A stretch of 64,000 nucleotides of DNA. It comes from Thereva unica (Eukaryota; Arthropoda; Insecta; Diptera; Therevidae). The stretch is from positions 1 to 64,000 of the forward strand of contig CATLJY010000888.1 in the NCBI GenBank assembly GCA_949987705.1, written 5' to 3'. The position numbers and the translations under genes were made by a program. Below the pieces are notes generated by a model that was not told where the DNA came from, did not search any database, and was given only the letters and a program-made list of their open reading frames with translations. Positions 37,518 through 46,830 of the stretch are shown here, one piece after another; position 1 is the first letter of the stretch; every line of letters begins with the position of its first letter.

Positions 37518-38060
37518 CTACCGCAGATCCGCAAAACGGGCGCCTACATTTCTCCAGACATACAACCGGCACAGCTGGAGGCATTGAAACAGCAGCTCGC
37601 CCAAAAAGACGAACAGCTCGTGCGAAAAGATACACAGCTCGTGCGAAAAGATGAACAGCTAGCCGATCAAATGGCGATTATCAAACAAAAAGACGGACAG
37701 CTCGTGCGAAAATATGAACAGATGCTGGCCCTGGTCCGAACAATAACGGTACAGCGCCCGCGTCTGGCCGTGATGCCCGACGACAGCGAGAAGAGGCATC
37801 GCTTCTTGATATATCACGACGAGGAAGCATCGAAATACCGACAAATCCGTACACAAAACCGATATCTGAAAAGAGCGATGAAACAGGTCGATAAGGAAAG
37901 AGAAAAATTGGTGGTGGACCAAGATAACGTGCCGAACGCCATCAACATATTAAATAGGGTGAAGGAGTTGCTGCCAAACGACTCATATGCCGCCAAGAAT
38001 AATACCATCATCACAAAGGAGCCAATTGTAGATATTGTGATGAATCTGATTAATGAATAA
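37179..38060 (+). CDS. bro: BRO family protein with coiled coil and BRO C-terminal domain
   Basis: 293 residues. Bro-N at about 5-120 (FCKLKEFAILLGYANV, FVSEPGIWMLMSRSNKPEA, QIRKTGAY). Then a coiled coil at 130-185 built of repeats of the type QLVRKDEQL, and a basic C-terminal domain (about 200-293) with YRQIRTQNRYLKRAMK, like the C-terminal region of classical baculovirus BRO proteins. This is the canonical BRO layout, unlike the GIY-YIG-type copies upstream. Same late-type promoter as the chimeric copy, since the promoter was duplicated with it. Confidence 0.8.
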   Translation: MSLERYTFALGKEGEGFECWAIQTPNNDIFCKLKEFAILLGYANVKMAYQLIDPEYKITWSELVVGRTDHLLKAPKNWQPDTLFVSEPGIWMLMSRSNKPEARRYMKFVCKNILPQIRKTGAYISPDIQPAQLEALKQQLAQKDEQLVRKDTQLVRKDEQLADQMAIIKQKDGQLVRKYEQMLALVRTITVQRPRLAVMPDDSEKRHRFLIYHDEEASKYRQIRTQNRYLKRAMKQVDKEREKLVVDQDNVPNAINILNRVKELLPNDSYAAKNNTIITKEPIVDIVMNLINE

Positions 38061-38600
38061 ATGTATTTGTATTTGATATTAATAAAAAAAATTTTTCGCG
38101 GCATATAAAATGCACATGCAACATGCAACTCGGCCAATTATCACCATGCTTGCGGTCTACACATGCAACTCGGCCCATCGACAGTTTGCTCTAGATGTGA
38201 CGCTGGCTCGATCTAAAAATGTACCAGAGGTCTGCACTCGTCGGCGGTCGCAGCACGACTGAGCATTTTTGTCATTCCGTCACGCGCCTTTAGACATTTT
38301 CATACAAAAGAGCTTTTTCCGGCAACTCGACTATAAATTGAGCGGTGGCTTCGCGCGCGACCCATTCACTCATTAAACTTTAGTTGGTGAGGAGTGAAGC
38401 AGGCAGCTCCCTACCGCCTAAAGTTTTTTTAATTTATAATTAATACTTAAGGATGGGCTGGCGCTCCCCGGGGCGTGTAGCTCTCCGTCTCGGGCAGAGT
38501 TGAAAATTGCGCGGTGCACTTTTACGACCTTTGACCCCGACTACACCGACAAACTAACTTGAATCGCCCCATCCATCAGTCGAGTCCAGCCATCCAAACA
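38061..38600 (+). repeat. Single hr copy between bro cluster and 38601 gene
   Basis: Non-coding. One plus-oriented hr copy with palindrome at 38375-38426. Upstream, 'acatgcaactcggcc' occurs twice (about 38121 and 38160). A CAGT at 38577-38580 precedes the next start codon, without a clear TATA box. Confidence 0.75.
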
Positions 38601-40445
38601 ATGCGGTTGGATGCGAGGCAGCCCGGCTTCATATGTGTGAACGACAAGCTTTTGGTGCAACTGGCAAAGGTGCCACTTCGACAGCCACAGATCTCGATTA
38701 CCCAAAACTACAACTCCAATTTCACTGCCCACCGAGTCGCGCTGCGGGTGTGTGTCGAGTTCTACAGCCAGGTTTCAAGCCCCGATATAAAGTACGAGCC
38801 CTTGTTATTGGTGCATTATTGGCCGCGAACCACCATCAAGTCATTGTACCCCGGTGGAGTTAGTACCAAAGTCGCGATGGACGTATTCTACATGACGACG
38901 AGCGAGAGTCGGTTCCGTGTTTTCGAGTTGTTTCGCGACAGGGTGGCCAAGCTTATGCGCGAGCGACTCCCGCCCAAGTACGCCGACATTGTGACCTACA
39001 ACATGTTTACCAGCCTAACGATGCGCAGCGAGGCGGTCGACAACCTGATTGAAGTGAACCTCGAGCGGCTGCCACCCCGCCGGCCCATGGACGATCAACA
39101 GCTGCTGGAACTGGTCAACGGGGTTTCAGATGAAGAGTTGCTGCGCCTGTACAAGTGCATCATGCAGAACCGGCTCACCTATACAGTGTCGCCCAACAAC
39201 TTTAACCTGCACGTCAACGAGCGCAAGCAGCAGTCTGTGCTCTCGATCAAAAAGATTGAGCTTTCCTCACAACTCAGCGAAAACAACTGCTATCACCTGT
39301 ACGAGGGCGGAGAGCTGCGCGCCGGCAACTACTACATCCCGACGTACCCCGCCATCTACATCGAGCTGGTGGGGTCGCTGGCACTGCTCAAGAAGCTGAT
39401 TCTCAAGGGGTTTGTCTACAAATTCAAAATCACGGCCAGCGGCGTGTCGACGGCCACCATTCAGATCGGGATATACGAGGCGCTCTTTGGGGAGTTTCAG
39501 TACCTCAAGCACAACCACAAGTTGCTCGAGTTTGTGATGGTGCCGCCGCCCGAGGAGCCCTGCCGCTTCAACAAGTGCGTCTCTGAGAACGTGTGGCAGT
39601 ACGGCGATCCCTCACTCTTGAGACTCAAGACCTTTAGCCAGGATACCCTCACCCCCAATGTCAAGTCGTTTAACCTGTACGGCATATTCTGCAAGCACGT
39701 TGTCAACCATGTCGTGGCCAATAGCGTGTGCTCGTTCCACGTGCGCCGCATAATCTCGTTCAAGAGCATCGAGTTTCTCTATGTCGATTTCGAGATCTAC
39801 AGCGGGCACGCGAACATCATCAACAGCCTGGTGGAGCGGTTCGTCGACAGCAGTTGTCACAATTACCCCACTACGAACGCCCTGGAGCGATACTGGCAGC
39901 TCTGGCCGTGCGCATCGGTAATCTACACCACCAATTTCGATTTCAACGGCGTGATAAAGACCTTGATGCCCGAGATTGCCGACATCTATAGGCGCCACTG
40001 CTCACCCACCAACATTGCGGCCATTTTCGACCAGTGCTCGATATTGGCGTCCATGATCAAGAATGTCGTCAACTACAAGTACATACAGGATACCGGCGAG
40101 CTCAACGTGCACCCCACCACCCACGAAAACATGATGACGCTGGCGCAGATCCGGTTGGAAGCCGTTCGAAACTTTGCCCGCGACCTAGTGCTTCCAATGA
40201 TTGAGAACCAGTTCACCCGAGCCCCGCGCAACCTGCGGTGGAGCCAGTTTGACGGCCTCAAGGACGGCGCCATGATCTCCACCATCTCGGTGCGGTCCTG
40301 CGAGAGTCTGGTGCAGTCGCAGTTCAAGCGCTCCCACGACGCCCCCATCAAGCCGCGCGAATGGGGCGTTTCGGCGCTCGGGCTTAACGTATTATTTAAT
40401 ACATATATATTGAAGGGGAGCAATGGACAATCATTTAGTATATAA
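38601..40445 (+). CDS. Large hypothetical protein (614 aa)
   Basis: The first ATG of the frame is at 38601. The protein appears globular throughout, with no signal peptide, membrane segment or low-complexity region and a normal composition, so a conserved viral protein is likely. I could not match it to a known core gene from motifs. A CAGT 23 bases before the start hints at early or constitutive expression. The coding sequence ends three bases before a possible micro-ORF with a TATAAG motif at its stop. Confidence 0.7.
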   Translation: MRLDARQPGFICVNDKLLVQLAKVPLRQPQISITQNYNSNFTAHRVALRVCVEFYSQVSSPDIKYEPLLLVHYWPRTTIKSLYPGGVSTKVAMDVFYMTTSESRFRVFELFRDRVAKLMRERLPPKYADIVTYNMFTSLTMRSEAVDNLIEVNLERLPPRRPMDDQQLLELVNGVSDEELLRLYKCIMQNRLTYTVSPNNFNLHVNERKQQSVLSIKKIELSSQLSENNCYHLYEGGELRAGNYYIPTYPAIYIELVGSLALLKKLILKGFVYKFKITASGVSTATIQIGIYEALFGEFQYLKHNHKLLEFVMVPPPEEPCRFNKCVSENVWQYGDPSLLRLKTFSQDTLTPNVKSFNLYGIFCKHVVNHVVANSVCSFHVRRIISFKSIEFLYVDFEIYSGHANIINSLVERFVDSSCHNYPTTNALERYWQLWPCASVIYTTNFDFNGVIKTLMPEIADIYRRHCSPTNIAAIFDQCSILASMIKNVVNYKYIQDTGELNVHPTTHENMMTLAQIRLEAVRNFARDLVLPMIENQFTRAPRNLRWSQFDGLKDGAMISTISVRSCESLVQSQFKRSHDAPIKPREWGVSALGLNVLFNTYILKGSNGQSFSI

Positions 40446-40447
40446 GC

Positions 40448-40525
40448 ATGTGGTGGAGTATTATTGTTAGTATCATATTTACATTTTTGACATGGTTAAA
40501 AGCTATAATTTCCCAATTTTTTTAA
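40448..40525 (+). CDS. Hydrophobic micropeptide (25 aa) with late promoter
   Basis: TATATAAGC directly precedes this ATG, the arrangement seen before many structural genes here. The 25-residue product is almost wholly hydrophobic with a WW start, a lone lysine and an FF end, so it would sit in a membrane. The TATAAG overlaps the stop codon of the upstream gene, as at other late genes in this window. Too short to be sure from sequence alone. Confidence 0.4.
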   Translation: MWWSIIVSIIFTFLTWLKAIISQFF

Positions 40526-40607
40526 ACATTATTGCGCTAATAAACTAATTTTGAATGAAACCCAATATTTTTTTCTTCCCGCGAAAAAAACTTTTATATC
40601 GTCCCGC

Positions 40608-42092
40608 CTAATGTCGAGTCTGCGCAAAGGCCTCGATCTTCTTTAGTGTCTCCTTTTCAAATATCGTAATGTAGCTCTTGCGGGTGGCCATGGAAAAGTT
40701 TAGTTGGTTGTTTAGCCCCTGTTTCATTTGCGGGGCGCCCCGTATGCCACGTATGCGCAGCAGTTGGCCCACATTATTGATGATGTGCTTGTCCATGGAC
40801 CCGAGGTCGCGGCACACGTCGACCAGTCGCGGCATGATGTAGCTAAAGTCGGGCTCTATGCACACCGTGTCGGCGTTGGTCAGCTTGTATGCGCGCGCGT
40901 GCTTGATCATGGCCCGCCCAATCATTGTCAGCCGCGAGAGGATCTCGTTTGTGAACTGCAGCCCCGCCGGCCACTCCAGCACGTTTAGCAGCGAGCTTAG
41001 GACAAGTGCGAGCGGGCGGGGGTAGTTTTCATTGAACTGGCTTGGTGGCTGGCCATCGTCAACCTTTTCCGCAAAGTTTAGCACCTCCTCCGTCATGCGA
41101 GCGCCCTTGTGCATATAGACCTTGGACACAGCATCGGTACCGTACTCTAGGGCAATGTTTCTCAAGAGGTTGGCATACGTCATTAGGGCGTCGGGGTTGG
41201 AGATCGGAGCGGTCAGCCCAAACATACGGGTTAGTGTGTCGGCCAGCTTTTCAATCGTTGATCTGATTACCCCCTCCTCTTCGCCGCCCAGCAATACGTG
41301 CAGGTCCTCGACGGTGATAAACTTTCGCACGTACGGCTTGTAGGCAAACGGCTCGTACTCTTCGCTCTTGACTGCGGCCGCCGCGTCGTTCCTAATGTCT
41401 TGCATGATTTTGCTGAAATTGTGCTTCACGAGCTCGAAATTGCGCACGGCCGCGTTGAGTTGCTGCCGGCACTCGCGCAACTCTTCGTCTTTGTCCGCCA
41501 GCGCCTTTCGCAATTCTGCAACCCCTCCCGATACAGACTCTATACGGTGACCACCCATTGCTTCAGGGGGTCTGCTCAAGCGGGCGCGCAGGGCTTCGTT
41601 TTCGGCGGTGGCCGCCTTCAGCTGGGCCGCCAGATCGGCGAGTGTATCGGAATGAGTCCTTTCGACCACCAAAAACTCTTCCGACTGCTTCTGCTGAATG
41701 TTTGCCAAGAGCTTTTTAATTTTCTCCTCGTCCAGTAAATCATCCATACTGTGCATATTCGGGTACTTTCGTAGCAAGTACTCGATGTAGCTGGTGTCTG
41801 TGGGCCTAAACTCGGCGGTAATCTGCCCAATCGAGCCGTCGCGCTCCATCAGGAAATCGTTTAGGTTCTCGATAAATAACTCAAAATCCTTGCTCGCGCC
41901 CACCGCCCGTTTATAGAGCTCGGTGTTGTTGCAGTTGCGATTATTGTCGAAATGCTTGAGCACCATTCGCTTGACCTCCAGTGTCGCAACGTTCATGATT
42001 GCATAATAGATCTGGTCGCCGCTCGTATTCTGACGCAGCTCGACCAGCATTTGGTCGTATTCTGTTAGAAATGAATTTAGCTTTTTATTCAT
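40608..42092 (-). CDS. Coiled-coil protein (494 aa), late type
   Basis: The start at 42092 is chosen because GTTAAG lies 9-13 bases before it and after an earlier in-frame ATG at 42116. Residues about 140-240 form a coiled coil (repeated A/L heptads such as LAAQLKAATAENEALRARL and LADKDEELRECRQQL). The flanking domains are globular; the C-terminal one is about 240 residues. A capsid or nucleocapsid assembly protein is plausible. Baculovirus Ac66 also has a long coiled coil, but I see nothing that proves homology. Confidence 0.7.
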   Translation of the reverse strand: MNKKLNSFLTEYDQMLVELRQNTSGDQIYYAIMNVATLEVKRMVLKHFDNNRNCNNTELYKRAVGASKDFELFIENLNDFLMERDGSIGQITAEFRPTDTSYIEYLLRKYPNMHSMDDLLDEEKIKKLLANIQQKQSEEFLVVERTHSDTLADLAAQLKAATAENEALRARLSRPPEAMGGHRIESVSGGVAELRKALADKDEELRECRQQLNAAVRNFELVKHNFSKIMQDIRNDAAAAVKSEEYEPFAYKPYVRKFITVEDLHVLLGGEEEGVIRSTIEKLADTLTRMFGLTAPISNPDALMTYANLLRNIALEYGTDAVSKVYMHKGARMTEEVLNFAEKVDDGQPPSQFNENYPRPLALVLSSLLNVLEWPAGLQFTNEILSRLTMIGRAMIKHARAYKLTNADTVCIEPDFSYIMPRLVDVCRDLGSMDKHIINNVGQLLRIRGIRGAPQMKQGLNNQLNFSMATRKSYITIFEKETLKKIEAFAQTRH

Positions 42093-42140
42093 AACACAAC
42101 TTAACTTTTCAATCATTTATTGACAAAAAATACAGAGTGT

Positions 42141-42460
42141 CTAGATGCCTGTAGCCCCAAAACCCCCTGCCCCCCGCGCGGTGATGGGGTGCAGCACAAT
42201 CTGCGCGATGCGGTCGCCGGTTTTAAACGAAAATGGCGTGTCCGAGAGATTGACCAGCGTGACGCCCAGGTTGCCGCGGTAGTCGGAATCAATCACCCCG
42301 TGTATGGTGATAATGCCGTGCCTCAGCGCCAGTCCAGATCGCTCATATATGTATCTCCATGCGCACCCCAATTTCGATATATGTTCGTCCCCAGGCCGGC
42401 GGCCTCCGGGGTGCCGCGCGTCGGTGTCCGTGCATTCTTGTGCACCAGCTCAATGTTGAT
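42141..42460 (-). pseudogene. dut: Broken dUTPase gene
   Basis: Fragments of a deoxyuridine triphosphatase lie in three different frames. The first part carries the dUTPase motif 1 context ([10 protein letters not shown]) but no in-frame ATG, with a stop upstream. A short middle part is in a second frame. The rest, in a third frame, holds motif 2 (RSGLAL), motif 3 ([10 protein letters not shown]), motif 4 (GDRIAQIVL) and motif 5 (GAGGFGATG). The distance between motif 1 and motif 2 is about half the normal one, so sequence is missing as well as shifted. dUTPase removes dUTP to keep uracil out of DNA; this copy is unlikely to be active. Sequencing error could explain a shift but not the missing stretch. 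Confidence 0.7.
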
Positions 42461-42531
42461 AGGCTCGATAAATGAAGCCTGGAACAAGGCACGCTACAGC
42501 TGCGATCCAGTTCTTTATATACCGTAAGCAG

Positions 42532-43512
42532 ATGTACTTTTTCACAGTTATCTTTGCCATGATAATATTTCTCCTGGTACCCGCCATTGTTTTTCTGTAC
42601 GCGTTCCTCAAGTCCAATTTTTCGCTCAACTATCTCCGCCAGAACCTAAACTTTGACGGCTCGCTCGACGGCTTCGGCGCCCTGCCAAAGTTCTGGGGCG
42701 ACATGGTCGACCAGTCCGAGCTGAACCAGATCGATTGCTCCAACGGTTACTATATCGGGGCCGTCGACGTGAATCGCGACTGCCCGTCTCTGTGCGGCAG
42801 CGATGATTTCGAGTACCGCTACATTGGGGGAGACTCGCGCATCTACATCAACAAACAGCAGATCAAGCCGGGGGCCTGGTGCCTGCCCAAACCCATCGCC
42901 AGATGCAACCTAAACACGTCCATGGCAGTGCTCGGTATCAACAACTACCAGTGCATATCGCTATTTCCGCAGCTGCTCAACGGCAACTCGATTGTTGGAT
43001 GCGCCCCGTTCTACGCCTTCAAAGACAACAAGGCGAACAAGATATACCGCAACTCGGTCCCGAGCAACCTCTTTATCAACGACATTGACGAGATGTACGG
43101 GGGGCAGTACCGCTATACGTGCCAGATCGACAACCCCAAGTATACGAGCCTGAAGGCCATCTCCCACCGCTTTCATCTGTCGCCCGACCACTGCCGCGCG
43201 TTCGACGACAGCGGGCGCCTCAACTTTGAGACGGGCAACTGCTTGTGCAACGGGCGCGAGGAGAGCAACCCCACCGCCCTGTGCACGACCTGTCTCTCTG
43301 GTTTCGGCAAGACCAACAATACTGTGCGCTACAGCGAATTTGCATTCACGGTGGCGGCCAACTGCGCGCAACCCAACAGCAGCTATGCAGAGTCCACGTC
43401 GGCACTATTCATGTGCCCAGACGAGTCGGAGGAGCCCCGACAATGCATGTACGGCATACTAGATATAACCAACTCGTACTCTGCCGAAATCCTGCAAAAA
43501 ATCTATGAATAA
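42532..43512 (+). CDS. pif-2: PIF-2, per os infectivity factor
   Basis: Component of the PIF complex on the virion envelope needed to infect gut cells. 326 residues from the ATG that follows CGTAAGCAG (late motif); an upstream in-frame ATG at 42472 precedes that motif and is less likely. N-terminal anchor at about 5-28 (VIFAMIIFLLVPAIVFLYAFL). The cysteine-rich ectodomain shows DCPSLC, PGAWCLPKP, RCNLNTSMAVL and several more cysteine pairs, in the order expected for PIF-2. Size is slightly below the baculovirus protein. Confidence 0.85.
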   Translation: MYFFTVIFAMIIFLLVPAIVFLYAFLKSNFSLNYLRQNLNFDGSLDGFGALPKFWGDMVDQSELNQIDCSNGYYIGAVDVNRDCPSLCGSDDFEYRYIGGDSRIYINKQQIKPGAWCLPKPIARCNLNTSMAVLGINNYQCISLFPQLLNGNSIVGCAPFYAFKDNKANKIYRNSVPSNLFINDIDEMYGGQYRYTCQIDNPKYTSLKAISHRFHLSPDHCRAFDDSGRLNFETGNCLCNGREESNPTALCTTCLSGFGKTNNTVRYSEFAFTVAANCAQPNSSYAESTSALFMCPDESEEPRQCMYGILDITNSYSAEILQKIYE

Positions 43513-43691
43513 ATAAAAGACGAAGATTCATACAAATAATCATTTATTATAATAGATTGTAAAGGGAAATTTTCTTTTCACAAAAAAGGTGTCGTGCCGG
43601 TGAATAATTCTATACTTGTGTAATCCCGTAATCAGCTCAACTCCTAAATGCATCAAATGGATCATCATGTGTATATACATATGTACGTAGC

Positions 43692-46304
43692 TTATCTAAG
43701 CAGGGGGTATACGGTAGCTATATATGGTACATCCACTAAATCCTCCAGCATGTGTTTCAGGAGCTTTGTTTTGACGCTTGTAGACATCCCACTAAATAAC
43801 CTAATAAAGAACTGGTCGCTCTGTAATTGCTGCTTGTCTCGGTACAGGTTTGCCAGGCTGGTCGATACATTTTTACTGCGAAAAATGCAATAAAGCACGT
43901 ACAACTGAAAGTTGGATTTAGTTATGCACCTAATATCAATTACACTCGTACCAGTGTACATGTTTTGCAATAAATCGTCGCATACATCTCGGCATCCAAT
44001 GAATTTAAATCCATTACTCGCTCTGTAAATGTATTTATTGGGGAGTATGTCAACAAGAAAATCTGTCTGGAAGGCGACCTTGAATCTGAAGAAATCCCCG
44101 AAATCTCTATTAACCGCATCTTCCAGAGCGGGAATAAACCCTTCCGACTCCCCCCTGGGGCACTTGAAAGTTATCGAATCTGTGCAAACCGAGCATACCA
44201 TGGGATCAAATGATTTATAAAAGTTTTTGCGGTCATGCGAAAAGTCCAATGTTGATAAATGGGCCGCGATGAGTGACATTATTCGGCGACCCAGAAAGTG
44301 CACCACATACAGCAACTGAATGGATCGATACTTGAACCGCTTACTACCTAAATTCCCTATCATAGAGTTGAAAAACTTTTTACGGCTGCCACCACTCGAT
44401 CCCGTCACATACGCTTCCATGATTTTATGAAAGCTTGGTACTCCCGCTACGAGCTCGGTCATCTCTGGAACAATCACCACATACACCTCGCTGCTTTCAA
44501 TCATATCCAGGTTTTCAACTCGTTCATAGTTGTTGTAATTATACACGTGTCGGGGATTTAACACGCCACCGGCCTTTCTGAATAAACTCACCAATACCGA
44601 AACCTCTCCGCCAGACAAAACGGCGGCATTATGATAATTTAATCCGAATGCACTCACAATAGATGGGTAAAATTGAGAAAAGTCCATGCATACGATCTGC
44701 TCCCCTTTCACCACGGAAGATGACGAATATAATAAACCGCCAGCCTTTAGATTGCCCATATTTGTTCTAAAATAAGCAGGATATACCATCGTCTGGTCGT
44801 AAAGTCCCTTCAGCGTTGAATATTCAGTTGTTTGAAGCATGTATGCAGGTGTATCTGGAATGTGCATGTATGCTTGAAGGGCATCGGGCAATTTACTCGG
44901 TATCAATACACATCCCCTGTCAAAGTAAAAGTAGAATAACAAGAGTTCATGTAGGTGGGCGTTGGGTATAATGTTTAATATAAACAGAGGTAGCCTGGCA
45001 GTTGCCATAAACTGGCAATCTACAGAACACTCTCCAAGCGTGATGATTTTCTCGTTGATGAGCTTTGCATTCTTTAAGCACGTAATCATAGGTGACTCTA
45101 TTGAGATTTGCTGGCCATCCTTGTATTCTGCTGTACCATGAGCAAAATCAAATACCGAGTATTTGAATAATATTTCATTTCTCCTCAAGGATAATTTCTG
45201 CTTAAATGCGACAGGGTTGAGCGCATTTTTTATCAATGTAAAGAGCGGGTTTGTGCAGACCGAGTCCACCATATTAATTTTCGGTATGCAAAACGAGTGT
45301 CCGTGTAATAATGGAAATTGGACCTTGTCTTTGACGTTGTAGTATAGATTAAACTTTTCCCACAATTTGTTATAGAATATCCTGTCATAAATACGCAAAA
45401 ACAATTCATCGGCGGGCGAGTTTAGTATGGCGTGGAGCGTCTTGAATATTCCGTTGGTGCAGTAGAAAATTAAAAATTTTTCAATTAAATTTGCTTCATC
45501 ATTGCACTTTACCACCATGCAATTTGCATACTCCTCCGCGGCCAGTTCTGGCTGTGGTACTTCACAGCCACGAAAGAACAAAATGGAGAAAACGCCATCT
45601 ATGCAGATCGTTATCGTGTAGATTTCGTCACCGGCCCAATCAATGTGGATGTAAACCCGAAGTGCATGTTTAACGACGGTGTTTATATTCATTATGCTCT
45701 CCCGGTTTTCGATAAACTTGAAAATGACATTATCGTGTGTAATAAAGGAGTAGTACGACGATGGATCAAAGTTTAATTTATTCCTTGTCGGTTTGGCAAA
45801 CTTTATATGGTCCCTGGTCGTTTCTATGGTTTCGTAGTTGAAATAAAGACCGAGTTGCAATTCCATATTGGCATCTCGTGGCACCAGCATGTACACTCCA
45901 CTGTTCAGCGTCGATAAGGACCGAAGTTTGTTTTTAATTGACACCAGCACCTTTGTATCGGCACTTGTGAATTTAAAGCAAACAACCATCTCAGCGGGGC
46001 TCTCCAATGACATCTCTGCCATGTATGTCTGCATGCCGGCATTAGAGTACTTTTTCAGAATCTGGTCAAACAATACCACCTCCAGCTTGTCTCCGTCCAT
46101 AAAACTTGGATTCCCATTAACTAGTTTCACAATTTGCCCCATTGTCCGGGACAGCACCGCACGACGTACCAACAAATACACTGCCTGATGCATCTTGCAG
46201 ACGATAAAGTTTTGTATGTTGTGCATATTGAATACTTTGCACATGATATTTGTTCCGTCCGCCGTTTCCACATACGTGGTATCGAGCACAAATCCACTAT
46301 TCAT
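43692..46304 (-). CDS. dnapol: Family B DNA polymerase, divergent
   Basis: 870 residues from the first ATG. Polymerase motif A is DFSQFYPSIV (about residue 541), motif B KKFFNSMIGNLGS (about 642) and motif C VCTDS (about 707). Motif A and B fit family B; in motif C the first residue of the usual DTDS is cysteine, while the second, catalytic Asp is kept. In the exonuclease part the Exo I position reads HIDWAGDE, without the usual D-x-E, Exo II is not recognisable, and Exo III may be the Asp in ECSVDC. It is shorter than the roughly 1000-residue polymerases of relatives. The gene looks more AT-rich than its neighbours. It replicates the viral genome, unless a second polymerase lies outside this window. 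Confidence 0.8.
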   Translation of the reverse strand: MNSGFVLDTTYVETADGTNIMCKVFNMHNIQNFIVCKMHQAVYLLVRRAVLSRTMGQIVKLVNGNPSFMDGDKLEVVLFDQILKKYSNAGMQTYMAEMSLESPAEMVVCFKFTSADTKVLVSIKNKLRSLSTLNSGVYMLVPRDANMELQLGLYFNYETIETTRDHIKFAKPTRNKLNFDPSSYYSFITHDNVIFKFIENRESIMNINTVVKHALRVYIHIDWAGDEIYTITICIDGVFSILFFRGCEVPQPELAAEEYANCMVVKCNDEANLIEKFLIFYCTNGIFKTLHAILNSPADELFLRIYDRIFYNKLWEKFNLYYNVKDKVQFPLLHGHSFCIPKINMVDSVCTNPLFTLIKNALNPVAFKQKLSLRRNEILFKYSVFDFAHGTAEYKDGQQISIESPMITCLKNAKLINEKIITLGECSVDCQFMATARLPLFILNIIPNAHLHELLLFYFYFDRGCVLIPSKLPDALQAYMHIPDTPAYMLQTTEYSTLKGLYDQTMVYPAYFRTNMGNLKAGGLLYSSSSVVKGEQIVCMDFSQFYPSIVSAFGLNYHNAAVLSGGEVSVLVSLFRKAGGVLNPRHVYNYNNYERVENLDMIESSEVYVVIVPEMTELVAGVPSFHKIMEAYVTGSSGGSRKKFFNSMIGNLGSKRFKYRSIQLLYVVHFLGRRIMSLIAAHLSTLDFSHDRKNFYKSFDPMVCSVCTDSITFKCPRGESEGFIPALEDAVNRDFGDFFRFKVAFQTDFLVDILPNKYIYRASNGFKFIGCRDVCDDLLQNMYTGTSVIDIRCITKSNFQLYVLYCIFRSKNVSTSLANLYRDKQQLQSDQFFIRLFSGMSTSVKTKLLKHMLEDLVDVPYIATVYPLLR

Positions 46305-46318
46305 TATCGCGATGAACC

Positions 46319-46830
46319 GCACGACTCTACACCGAAACTAGGAATGAGAGTTTTTTCGCTACCACCGAATTAAGGCACAATGGCACAAGATTATCAAACA
46401 TGTGCGTATATCGACCTGTATCCGTCACTGTATCACGTCCGCACGACTCTACACCGAAACTAGGAATGAGAGTTTTTTCGCTACCACCGAATTAAGGCAC
46501 TTCTTCTTCTTCTTCTTTGATCCGTTAGCTGGCGGTCCGAGCGGGACGTCCCCGCAACGGATACGCTGCTGTCGGTGCCGCTGGGTCCCGAACTCTATTC
46601 ACGATTCGCCTCCATTCTTCTCGGTTTTTGGCGGTGTCTCGGTTTTTGGCGGTGTCTTAAGGCACAATGGCACAAGATTATCAAACATGTGCGTATATCG
46701 ACCTGTATCCGTCACTGTATCACGTCCGCACGACTCTACACCGAAACTAGGAATGAGAGTTTTTTCGCTACCACCGAATTAAGGCACAATGGCACAAGAT
46801 TATCAAACATGTGCGTATATCGAACTGTAT
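46319..46830 (-). repeat. 122-bp tandem repeats copied from the pif-3 3' end
   Basis: The last part of pif-3 (46728-46830) is repeated at 46441 and 46319, with period 122 once a 165-base insertion (retroelement plus its target duplication) is discounted. The repeats fill the gap between pif-3 and the polymerase start. The copies are nearly identical; the one inside pif-3 differs in a few bases near 46825. Confidence 0.8.
46501..46656 (-). mobile_element. 5'-truncated non-LTR retrotransposon (LINE) 3' end
   Basis: A 156-base insertion in one pif-3 repeat, flanked on both sides by the nine-base target duplication TTAAGGCAC (46492-46500 and 46657-46665); the other repeats give the empty site. 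Read on the minus strand it encodes the end of a reverse-transcriptase-type ORF containing NREEWRRIV, stops, and finishes in a short tail of GAA repeats. The W-R-R motif after a charged D/N-R is typical of LINE ORF2 C-termini, and a simple-repeat tail suits the RTE-like groups. An 18-base repeat lies at its truncated 5' end. Confidence 0.8.

Noticed and set aside
40608..42092. Assignment of the coiled-coil protein to Ac66 (desmoplakin-like)
   Set aside because: A coiled coil alone is not enough, and no other shared feature was seen.
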